This document shows, piece by piece, positions 1-5,181 of a DNA stretch of 5,533 nucleotides. Source of the stretch: an uncultured Eubacteriales bacterium (lineage in GTDB: Bacteria > Bacillota > Clostridia > Christensenellales > Christensenellaceae); contig CAJJPW010000150.1 in assembly GCA_905193725.1 (NCBI GenBank), positions 1 through 5,533 of the forward strand, given 5' to 3'. Under the pieces are notes generated by a model. That model did no database searches. It was not told the DNA's origin and was given only the letters and a program-made list of their open reading frames with translations. The number at the start of each line of letters is the position of its first letter. Positions within the stretch are counted from its first letter, which is position 1. The position numbers and the translations under genes are program-made.

Positions 1-222
1 GAGGATAAGTTACACATCCGCATCAGCGACAAAGGGTGTGGCATTGGCGATGTGGACCAGGCCATGCAGCCCTTCTATTCCACAGTAGGAGGAGAGGAGC
101 GCTCGGGCATGGGCTTTACCGTCATGCAGACGTTTATGGATGAGGTACAGGTAACCTCTGCTGTGGGAGAGGGCACAAGCGTGCTCATGGCAAAACGCAT
201 CAAAAGCAAAGAGCAGGAGTAA
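1..222 (+). CDS. spoIIAB: Anti-sigma-F factor / serine kinase SpoIIAB, C-terminal part (5' truncated by window)
   Basis: The window opens inside this gene, in frame from base 1. The last 73 codons are visible, ending in TAA at 220-222; the family is usually about 145 residues, so roughly half is missing. The fragment is the C-terminal half of a GHKL (Bergerat-fold) ATPase domain. The ATP-binding box DKGCGIG is at visible residues 10-16, and ERSGMGFTVMQTFMDEV follows, a stretch very close to Bacillus SpoIIAB. In that family the protein binds and inhibits sigma-F, and phosphorylates the anti-anti-sigma factor SpoIIAA on serine. It acts in the cytoplasm around asymmetric septation during sporulation. 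sigF follows after 5 bases, the classic spoIIA operon order; spoIIAA would be expected just upstream of the window. The identity is firm because motif and neighbour agree. Confidence 0.93.
   Translation, partial: EDKLHIRISDKGCGIGDVDQAMQPFYSTVGGEERSGMGFTVMQTFMDEVQVTSAVGEGTSVLMAKRIKSKEQE
215..219 (+). promoter_or_regulatory. Ribosome binding site of sigF, inside the end of spoIIAB
   Basis: AGGAG lies 8 bases before the sigF ATG at 228 and runs into the spoIIAB stop codon. The placement supports the ATG at 228 as the true start and suggests translational coupling of sigF to its inhibitor. Confidence 0.75.
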
Positions 223-227
223 CGAAC

Positions 228-962
228 ATGAAAAATACGCTGCTCACCCATGAGCAGACCTTGGAATTGCTGAGAGCGGCAAAGGAGGGGGATGCAGATG
301 CCAAGCAGACCCTTATCGAGAAGAACTACGCCCTCATCAAGAGCATCGTCAAGGGGTTTTTAAACCGAGGCACCGAGTATGACGACTTGGTCCAGATCGG
401 CTCCATGGGTTTTATCAAAGCCATTGACGGGTACGACGAAAAATTTGGTGTGAAGTTCTCCACTTATGCAGTGCCCATGATCGCTGGGGAGATCAAGCGG
501 TTTTTGCGAGACGATGGCATGATCAAGGTCTCTCGAAACTTAAAGGAAAATGCGGCCAAGGTGCTCCGGTCCAAAGAGAATTTAAAAAAGACGTTGCTTC
601 GAGAGCCCACAATTGAGGAGATCAGTGCAGACTCGGGCCTTTCCACAGAGGACATTGTGCTCAGCTTAGACGCGGTGCGCAGCCCTGTTTCCATCTACGA
701 GCCAGCCTTTGACGACGAATCCTCTAAGACCCAGTTAATCGACACGGTGGCGCTGGACGAGACCAGCAAAATGATCGACAAACTGATGGTCAATCAACTG
801 TTAGATAAACTGGATAAGCGGGAAAAACAGATCATTTTGCTTCGCTACTTTAGAGATAAGACACAAAGCGAAATCTCACAGATCATCGGCGTGTCGCAAG
901 TGCAGGTATCTCGGCTGCTCACCAAGACCATTGAAAAACTAAAGGATGCGGCAAAGGAGTAA
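228..962 (+). CDS. sigF: RNA polymerase sporulation sigma factor SigF (sigma-F)
   Basis: This encodes a 244-residue sigma-70 family factor, close to the roughly 255 residues of B. subtilis SigF. Region 2 spans about residues 30-103: EYDDLVQIGSMGFIKAID (core binding), then KFSTYAVPMIAGEIKRFLRDDG and IKVSR (-10 recognition and melting). Region 3 lies in the middle. The region 4.2 helix-turn-helix is at residues 212-236 (TQSEISQIIGVSQVQVSRLL). The RFLRDDGxxKVSR block resembles SigF (RFIRDDGTVKVSR) more than SigG (RYLRDNNPIRVSR). The spoIIAB gene directly upstream settles SigF over SigG. The family directs early forespore-specific transcription, held in check by SpoIIAB until SpoIIAA is dephosphorylated. 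The start at 228 has a good ribosome binding site, and a strong terminator follows the stop. No truncation or missing core motif is seen. Confidence 0.95.
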   Translation: MKNTLLTHEQTLELLRAAKEGDADAKQTLIEKNYALIKSIVKGFLNRGTEYDDLVQIGSMGFIKAIDGYDEKFGVKFSTYAVPMIAGEIKRFLRDDGMIKVSRNLKENAAKVLRSKENLKKTLLREPTIEEISADSGLSTEDIVLSLDAVRSPVSIYEPAFDDESSKTQLIDTVALDETSKMIDKLMVNQLLDKLDKREKQIILLRYFRDKTQSEISQIIGVSQVQVSRLLTKTIEKLKDAAKE

Positions 963-972
963 ACGTGTAAAA

Positions 973-1012
973 CGGCCCTATTATTGCAGCAAATGACAAA
1001 TGCAAAAGGCCG
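973..1012 (+). other. Small two-part hairpin after sigF
   Basis: CGGCC (973-977) pairs with GGCCG (1008-1012). Inside it TTGCA (984-988) pairs with TGCAA (1001-1005) around a 12-base loop, with an uneven internal loop between the two stems. It has no T-tract and is not a terminator alone. It may protect the 3' end of the sigF message or may be chance. The main terminator is 20 bases further on. Confidence 0.35.
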
Positions 1013-1031
1013 ATAACTCCAAATAGATTGC

Positions 1032-1079
1032 GGAAAAGGTGAAAAATTTCATTTTAAATTTTTCGCCTTTTCTATTTTT
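1032..1079 (+). terminator. Rho-independent terminator of the spoIIAB-sigF operon
   Basis: The left arm at 1032-1049 (GGAAAAGGTGAAAAATTT) pairs with the right arm at 1056-1073 across a 6-base loop (CATTTT). This makes an 18-bp stem with two G-U wobbles and no mismatch. A T-rich run (TATTTTT, 1073-1079) follows. The stem is long but AT-rich, with GC pairs concentrated at its base and at the GGTG/CGCC step. It closes the sigF operon and isolates gapN. Confidence 0.88.
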
Positions 1080-1090
1080 GTCCCTTTTTT

Positions 1091-1100
1091 GGATAAACTA
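1091..1100 (+). promoter_or_regulatory. Possible gapN promoter -10 element, sigma-F-like
   Basis: GGATAAACTA fits the B. subtilis sigma-F -10 pattern as I recall it (GG, then A-n-A-n-T with spaced adenines). It would start transcription near 1106, about 27 bases before the gapN ATG and upstream of the ribosome binding site, a sensible place. The matching -35 is weak: TTCTA at 1070-1074, 16 bases upstream, fits about 3 of 5 positions of GYWTA. An alternative vegetative -10 is TATGAT at 1105-1110, but its best -35-like hexamer, TTGTCC at 1078-1083, is 21 bases away, which is too far. Neither promoter is secure. Confidence 0.3.
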
Positions 1101-1120
1101 TTTTTATGATTTTCACAGGG

Positions 1121-1127
1121 AAGGGAG
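1121..1127 (+). promoter_or_regulatory. Ribosome binding site of gapN (decides the start)
   Basis: AAGGGAG sits 5 bases before the ATG at 1133. An upstream in-frame ATG at 1106 has only T-rich sequence before it and would place this site inside the coding region, so 1133 is preferred. Confidence 0.75.
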
Positions 1128-1132
1128 AAATT

Positions 1133-2635
1133 ATGTTTGCACTCAAAAATGATGCCCAGGGAAAGGTATACGGGAATTTGCTCTACGGGGTATGGGCGCC
1201 GGCCAGCACCTCGCAGACCATAACCATCACCTCGCCAGTGGACGGAAGCGTGGTGGGAAAAATCCAGCGAATGAATGAGCAGGATGTAGATCACGCCATA
1301 CAGAGCACCAAAAATGCATTTGCATCGTGGGCGGAGACGCCGGTATACGAGAGAGCGGAGATACTGCATAAAGCCGCTGCTCTGCTGGAAGAGCGGGTGG
1401 AAAATTTAGCGGAGATTCTGATGATGGAGATCGCTAAAGACAGGAAATCCGCTCTCTCTGAAGTGCTCCGCACGGCGGATTTGTTGCGCTATACCGCCGA
1501 TACTGCCAAAACGCTGGAAGGACTTGCCGTCACAGGGGAGAATTTTCCCGGCGGCTCTAAGGATAAGATTTCCTATGTGCGCCGGGTGCCATTGGGGACG
1601 GTGCTGGCCATTTCACCATTTAATTACCCTATCAACCTGGCCGCCTCAAAAATCGCGCCCGCCCTCATGGGAGGCAACACGGTGGTGGCCAAACCGGCTA
1701 CCCAGGGCTGTATCAGCACTCTGCATCTGATCCAGGTGCTCCAAGAGGCGGGATTGCCCGGCGGGGTGCTGGCTACTGTCACAGGCAAGGGGAGCGAAAT
1801 TGGGGATTACGTGGCCACCCACCCAGGAGTGGACTTTATCAACTTCACAGGTAGCACGGAAATCGGCCAGCACCTCTCGTCCCTCACCAACATGGTTCCA
1901 CTGTTGTTGGAGCTGGGAGGCAAAGATGCCGCCATTGTGCTAGAGGATGCAGATCTGGAATTTGCAGTGGATAACATTGTGGACGGCGCATATTCCTATT
2001 CGGGCCAGAGATGCACGGCAGTCAAGCGTATTTTGGCCACGGATGCTGTGGCAGATCAGCTAGTAGGACTGCTGAAGGGGAGGATAGAGCAGCTCAAGGC
2101 GGGAGACCCGCGAGAGCCAGAGGTGAGCATCACTCCCCTCATCGATGCCGCTGCCGCGGACTTTGCTCAGGGGCTAATTCAAGATGCAATCCTCAAAGGC
2201 GCCACCGTGGTAGTGGGTGGCCAGCGCCAGGGGAACCTGATCTTCCCCACGCTGCTGGATCACGTGACAGGGGAGATGGATGTGGCTTGGGAAGAGCCCT
2301 TTGCCCCCGTACTCCCCATCATTCGGGTGGCAGATGTGGAAGAGGCCATTGGTGTGGCAAATTGTTCCCGGTATGGCCTACAATCCTCGGTGTTCACCAG
2401 GGATATCAACAAGGCGTTCTCCATTGCCAAACGGCTGGAGGTGGGCACCGTGCAGATCAACAACAAGACAGAGCGTGGCCCTGACCATTTTCCCTTTTTG
2501 GGCGTAAAATCCTCAGGCATGGGGACACAGGGCGTGCGGTACTCCATTGAGGCCATGACCCGCCACAAAGTGGTGGTGCTCAACGTGCAGGATTCGATGG
2601 ATGGGAAGGAAGGCCCAAAGCCCCAGGGAAAGTGA
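1133..2635 (+). CDS. gapN: NADP-dependent non-phosphorylating glyceraldehyde-3-phosphate dehydrogenase (GapN)
   Basis: This encodes a 500-residue aldehyde dehydrogenase superfamily enzyme. GapN irreversibly oxidises glyceraldehyde-3-phosphate to 3-phosphoglycerate with NADP+, bypassing the GAPDH/phosphoglycerate kinase pair: it yields NADPH but no ATP. It aligns by eye along its whole length with Streptococcus mutans GapN, including LAISPFNYPxNLA, SKIAPAL, TGKGSEIGDY, FINFTGST, LELGGKDxAIVLEDADLE, YSGQRCTAVKR, WEEPFxPVLPIIRV and INNKTERGPDHFPFLG. Catalytic residues are present: oxyanion Asn164, general base Glu260 and nucleophile Cys294, each 10 positions after its S. mutans counterpart (154, 250, 284). 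The protein is about 25 residues longer than the S. mutans enzyme, with 10 extra at the N-terminus and a polar tail after residue 485 (DSMDGKEGPKPQGK). It is cytoplasmic and appears monocistronic, with a terminator before it and a new promoter after it. The start at 1133 was chosen over 1106 on the ribosome binding site. Confidence 0.93.
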   Translation: MFALKNDAQGKVYGNLLYGVWAPASTSQTITITSPVDGSVVGKIQRMNEQDVDHAIQSTKNAFASWAETPVYERAEILHKAAALLEERVENLAEILMMEIAKDRKSALSEVLRTADLLRYTADTAKTLEGLAVTGENFPGGSKDKISYVRRVPLGTVLAISPFNYPINLAASKIAPALMGGNTVVAKPATQGCISTLHLIQVLQEAGLPGGVLATVTGKGSEIGDYVATHPGVDFINFTGSTEIGQHLSSLTNMVPLLLELGGKDAAIVLEDADLEFAVDNIVDGAYSYSGQRCTAVKRILATDAVADQLVGLLKGRIEQLKAGDPREPEVSITPLIDAAAADFAQGLIQDAILKGATVVVGGQRQGNLIFPTLLDHVTGEMDVAWEEPFAPVLPIIRVADVEEAIGVANCSRYGLQSSVFTRDINKAFSIAKRLEVGTVQINNKTERGPDHFPFLGVKSSGMGTQGVRYSIEAMTRHKVVVLNVQDSMDGKEGPKPQGK

Positions 2636-2670
2636 CAGCTCGTTGCGCGCCACAACGCGCTGAAGAGTTG
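2636..2670 (+). other. Stable hairpin directly after the gapN stop
   Basis: The outer stem CAGCTC (2636-2641) pairs with GAGTTG (2665-2670, one G-U). After a GTT/TGAA internal loop, GCGCG (2645-2649) pairs with CGCGC (2656-2660) around loop CCACAA. No T-tract follows, so it is not a standard intrinsic terminator. It may end or protect the gapN transcript, perhaps with Rho. The gapN stop is at 2633-2635. Confidence 0.5.
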
Positions 2671-2701
2671 TAGAACTTCCCTTGGGAAATATTAAAAATG
2701 A

Positions 2702-2730
2702 TTGCCCAGCGTCTATAATTGTGCTACAAT
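2702..2730 (+). promoter_or_regulatory. Vegetative (sigma-A type) promoter of the cobalamin transport operon
   Basis: The -35 TTGCCC (2702-2707) and -10 TACAAT (2725-2730) are separated by exactly 17 bases. A TG at 2722-2723, one base before the -10, makes it an extended -10. Transcription should begin near 2737, about 30 bases before the riboswitch core. A perfect TATAAT also lies at 2714-2719, but has no good -35 at the right distance. Confidence 0.65.
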
Positions 2731-2733
2731 AAT

Positions 2734-2762
2734 CCCGTAAACTGAATAGATGCGCATACGGG
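2734..2762 (+). other. Inverted repeat at the transcription start, before the riboswitch
   Basis: CCCGTA (2734-2739) and TACGGG (2757-2762) are perfect inverted repeats 17 bases apart. The predicted start near 2737 falls inside the left arm, so a full RNA hairpin forms only if transcription starts slightly earlier, for example from the TATAAT at 2714. It could instead be a DNA operator or chance. Confidence 0.3.
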
Positions 2763-2763
2763 A

Positions 2764-2946
2764 AATAGGACTGTGGGCAAGGCCATAGTGCTGTGGGAAC
2801 GGGGTGAAAATCCTCGACAGAGCCGCTGCTGTGAGAAATGAAGGAACCTCTACGCTCCAGTGGGAGCAGTCACTGGCAACATTTTGCGAGCAATGCTGGG
2901 AAGACAGAGGGGAATGGTTGAGTTTCGAGTCAGAATACCATCCTGA
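2764..2946 (+). ncRNA. Cobalamin (B12) riboswitch aptamer
   Basis: The conserved blocks appear in the right order: GGGAAC with GGTGAAAATCC (2803-2813), GACAG, GCCGCTGCTGTGA (2822-2834), CACTGG (2871-2876), GCTGGGAAG (2895-2903) and the B12-box form GAGTCAGAATACC (2927-2939). Visible pairing includes a P1-like closing stem of TAGGA (2766-2770) with TCCTG (2941-2945), a P2-like hairpin ACTGTGG (2770-2776)/CCATAGT (2783-2789), and a P5-like hairpin GCTCC (2854-2858)/GGAGC (2863-2867). The family binds adenosylcobalamin or related corrinoids and usually represses downstream uptake or synthesis genes. A terminator about 90 bases downstream supports control by transcription attenuation. Stem boundaries were drawn by eye and may be off by several bases. 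The core match is strong. Confidence 0.9.
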
Positions 2947-2955
2947 TATGTGGGA

Positions 2956-2987
2956 GCACAAATACGTCCCCGGAACTGGGACGGTGT
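2956..2987 (+). other. Hairpin after the B12 box, candidate P13 of the riboswitch
   Basis: CGTCCC (2965-2970) pairs perfectly with GGGACG (2978-2983) around loop CGGAACT. GCAC (2956-2959) and GTGT (2984-2987) may extend the stem below. In class I cobalamin riboswitches a hairpin here makes a kissing contact with L5. ACTGG (2975-2979) at this loop is complementary to CCAGT (2857-2861) in the P5-like loop, which fits such a contact although part of it overlaps the stem. Confidence 0.55.
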
Positions 2988-3038
2988 GACAATCGCCAAA
3001 ATATGCTTTTTATCGGCGCTAAAAGGAGATCTTGTTAT

Positions 3039-3070
3039 GCTGTATTACTTTCGGGTAATGCAGCTTTTTT
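3039..3070 (+). terminator. Intrinsic terminator, expression platform of the cobalamin riboswitch
   Basis: GCTGTATTAC (3039-3048) pairs with GTAATGCAGC (3055-3064), 10 bp with one G-U wobble. A further U-G pair would close a UUCG tetraloop at 3050-3053. Six Ts follow at 3065-3070. It lies between the aptamer and the btuF-like gene, whose ribosome binding site is 46 bases further on. This indicates an OFF switch: cobalamin bound, terminator formed, transporter not made. Confidence 0.85.
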
Positions 3071-3115
3071 GTGCTCACAGAAGTTCGGTTTGCAGACAAT
3101 ACGGAATACAGAAAA

Positions 3116-3120
3116 GAGGA
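3116..3120 (+). promoter_or_regulatory. Ribosome binding site of the binding-protein gene
   Basis: GAGGA lies 7 bases before the ATG at 3128. It favours that ATG over the upstream in-frame GTG at 3071, which follows the terminator T-tract and would put extra residues before the signal peptide. Confidence 0.7.
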
Positions 3121-3127
3121 AGAGAAA

Positions 3128-4153
3128 ATGAACAAAAGAAAAGTTACATTACTGGCTCTTGTTTTGGTGATCGCGCTCGCACTGACTGCCTTAACAGGAT
3201 GTGGAAACGGAAATACGCAGGAGCAGCCCACTGGGTCGCCTGACAGGCAGACATCTGAGCAGAGCCCACAGGCTAGCGAGGAGCAAGAACAAACCTCCAG
3301 TCTGCCCACAGAAGACAGGGCGGGCAATGCCATTGCGGTGCCGGAGAGCATAGAGAAAATCGTATCCCTGGCTCCAGCCACCACCCAGGTTTTAGAGAGC
3401 CTAGGCCTAAAGGATAAGCTGGTTGGGGTAGATACCCAGACGCCTCTTTATGTGGAGGGCGTAGACGCTCTGCCTCAGTTTGATATGATGGCGCCGGATG
3501 CGGAGGCGATCATCGCATTGGAGCCGGACATCGTGTTTGTGTCGGGCATCAGCATGGTAGAGGGAGATGATCCTTTTAAAGCAGTGAAAGACGTGGGAAT
3601 TTGCGTGGCGGAAATCCCCTCTAGCGAGAGTATCGAGGGTGTCCAAGAGGACATTGCATTTTTAGCGAATTGCTGTGGACAGGGGACAAAGGGCCAGGAA
3701 ATCATAGATCAAATGCAGCAGGATATCGATGAAATTGCCGCAATTGGCGATACCATAACCGAGAAAAAGACGGTGCTGTTTGAAATCAGCGCACTGCCCA
3801 GCATATACAGCTTTGGAGACGGGGTGTTCTTAGACGAAATGCTGGAGATTTTAGGCGCGGAAAATGTATTTGCAGATCAGCAGAGCTGGATTTCTGTCAC
3901 CGAGGAATCGGCCATTGCCGCCAACCCAGATGTAATTTTGACCAGCGTAAACTATATTGACGATCCAGCGGGAGAGATTTTGGGAAGAACCGGCTGGGAA
4001 AATGTGACTGCGGTGAAGAATAAAGAAGTATATGTCATCGATAACGGCGCAAGCTCACTGCCCAACCAGCACATTGTGGACGCTTTAAAGCAGATGGCCA
4101 AAGCGATTTACCCAGAGCAGTACGCCCAAATTGAGGATCCCTTTGCAGAATAA
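3128..4153 (+). CDS. btuF: Cobalamin ABC transporter substrate-binding lipoprotein (BtuF type)
   Basis: This encodes a 341-residue extracellular binding protein of the BtuF/FecB/FhuD (helical-backbone) class. The N-terminus is a lipoprotein signal: charged MNKRK, a hydrophobic stretch at residues 6-22, then lipobox LTGC with the lipid-modified Cys25. A polar Gln/Glu/Ser/Thr/Pro-rich linker at about residues 26-60 tethers it to the membrane. The folded part begins near TEDRAGNAIAVPESIEKIVSLAPATTQVLESLGLKDKLVGVD and continues with PDAEAIIALEPDIVFVSG, the first lobe of this family. The second lobe contains LDEMLEILGAENVF and NPDVILTS. The glutamates in VLESLG and LDEMLEILG are placed like those that dock BtuF on the permease. 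It should capture cobalamin or another corrinoid at the cell surface. Sequence alone could also suit heme or siderophore; the B12 riboswitch upstream decides the substrate call. Its stop overlaps the permease start by one base. Confidence 0.83.
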   Translation: MNKRKVTLLALVLVIALALTALTGCGNGNTQEQPTGSPDRQTSEQSPQASEEQEQTSSLPTEDRAGNAIAVPESIEKIVSLAPATTQVLESLGLKDKLVGVDTQTPLYVEGVDALPQFDMMAPDAEAIIALEPDIVFVSGISMVEGDDPFKAVKDVGICVAEIPSSESIEGVQEDIAFLANCCGQGTKGQEIIDQMQQDIDEIAAIGDTITEKKTVLFEISALPSIYSFGDGVFLDEMLEILGAENVFADQQSWISVTEESAIAANPDVILTSVNYIDDPAGEILGRTGWENVTAVKNKEVYVIDNGASSLPNQHIVDALKQMAKAIYPEQYAQIEDPFAE

Positions 4154-5178
4154 TGAAGGCAGGATATAAGCTGCTCATCGCCATCGCCATTTGCATAGTG
4201 GCATTAGCCGCCGCCATTGGGATCGGCAGTGTGAGCATAGGGCCAGGAGAGATCATCAATATCATGGGGAATAAGCTGTTTGGCACGCCTCTTTCCAGCG
4301 AGATCAGCAGCCTGACAGCGGATATCCTCTGGAAGATACGCCTGCCACGGGCGATTATGGCCTTTTTGGTGGGCGGAGCGTTGGCGGTTAGTGGCACGGT
4401 GATGCAGTCTGTGCTGAGAAACCCGCTGGCGTCTTCCTATACCCTGGGGGTTTCCTCCGGGGCGTCTTTGGGCGCGGCCATCGTCATTTTGGCAGGGGGA
4501 ACTATGACGTTTTTGGGGATGTTTACTCTGCCGCTGGTGGGGTTTGTGTTCGGTCTGGCCACTGTGTTTTTGGCAATGGGATTTGCCGCCAAGCTGGACC
4601 GAAATATGGAAAACCACACCATCATATTGGTGGGCATGGTGCTCTCACTCTTTGTAAACGCCATTCTCACCATGATCACCGCCCTCTCTCAGGAGCATTT
4701 GCAGCAGCTGATCTTTTGGCAGATGGGCAGCTTTTCCTCTATGGACTGGTCCCAAGTGGCCATTGTGTTGGGGGTACTGTTGGTGTGCATGGTGGTGCTC
4801 ATGAGGTATACCCAGGAGATGGACATCATGACATTTGGGGAAGAACAGGCATTATCCGCGGGAGTGGAGCTGAAAAAAGTCAAGTTCTTGCTGATCGCCA
4901 CTTCCGCCCTCCTCACGGGGACGGCAGTGGCGTTTGTGGGCACCATCGGGTTTATCGACCTCATCGCGCCCCATGTGGTGCGAAAGGTGTTTGGCTCGTC
5001 CCACCGGTGGCTGGTGCCCATATCTGCGGTATTTGGAGGGATTTTTATGGTGATTGCAGATCTGCTCTCCCGAACGGTATTGGCGCCTCAGGAGCTGCCA
5101 GTGGGGGCAGTAACCGCTCTGGTGGGCGCTCCCTTCTTTGCCTATGTGTACTTCAAAAAGAAAAAGAAGGCGGTGTAG
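4153..5178 (+). CDS. btuC: FecCD-family ABC permease for cobalamin (BtuC type)
   Basis: This encodes a 341-residue polytopic membrane protein of the BtuC/FecCD family, of usual length. It has many hydrophobic segments, about ten expected by family, starting with residues 7-25. Family motifs are visible: IRLPRAIMAFLVGGALAVSG near residues 62-81, MQSVLRNPLASSYTLGVSSGA at 84-104 (RNPLA at 89-93), and near the C-terminus GTIGFIDLIAPHVVR, SSHRWLVPISAVFGG and QELPVGAVTALVGAPFF. Position 269 is Asp where relatives usually have Gly (FVGL...PH). The region around APH-VVR is the loop expected to contact the ATPase. The lysine-rich tail (YFKKKKKAV) should be cytoplasmic. Its ATG shares a base with the previous stop (TAATG), and the nearest purine-rich site, GAGGA at 4133-4137, is 15 bases away, so translation is probably coupled. 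Two copies should form the pore. Confidence 0.85.
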   Translation: MKAGYKLLIAIAICIVALAAAIGIGSVSIGPGEIINIMGNKLFGTPLSSEISSLTADILWKIRLPRAIMAFLVGGALAVSGTVMQSVLRNPLASSYTLGVSSGASLGAAIVILAGGTMTFLGMFTLPLVGFVFGLATVFLAMGFAAKLDRNMENHTIILVGMVLSLFVNAILTMITALSQEHLQQLIFWQMGSFSSMDWSQVAIVLGVLLVCMVVLMRYTQEMDIMTFGEEQALSAGVELKKVKFLLIATSALLTGTAVAFVGTIGFIDLIAPHVVRKVFGSSHRWLVPISAVFGGIFMVIADLLSRTVLAPQELPVGAVTALVGAPFFAYVYFKKKKKAV

Positions 5179-5181
5179 ATC

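Noticed and set aside
1106..1132. Upstream ATG start for gapN adding 9 residues
   Set aside because: No ribosome binding site precedes 1106, while AAGGGAG sits 5 bases before 1133 and the family alignment begins after 1133.
2011..2484. 157-codon ORF in another frame inside gapN
   Set aside because: Its composition (rich in Gly, Arg, His, Cys) is typical of an out-of-frame reading, and the gapN frame here has unbroken family motifs.
2804..2989. 61-codon ORF between gapN and the binding-protein gene
   Set aside because: It lies inside the cobalamin aptamer and P13-like hairpin, has no convincing ribosome binding site, and its sequence is explained by conserved riboswitch blocks.
2994..3018. 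CGCC/GGCG inverted repeat as another terminator
   Set aside because: The GC stem is only 4 bp, the inner A/T pairs need a three-base bulge, and no T-tract follows; the terminator at 3039-3070 is much better.
3071..3127. Upstream GTG start for the binding-protein gene
   Set aside because: The GTG directly follows the terminator T-tract with no ribosome binding site, and would place 19 residues before a complete lipoprotein signal that starts at 3128.
3019..3384. 121-codon minus-strand ORF across the terminator and signal-peptide region
   Set aside because: It is antisense to the terminator and the lipoprotein signal sequence, with a Ser/Cys-rich composition and no family resemblance.
4204..4617. 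137-codon minus-strand ORF across the permease gene
   Set aside because: It is antisense to a clearly conserved membrane protein, is rich in Gln, His and Arg as out-of-frame readings are, and has no recognisable domain.
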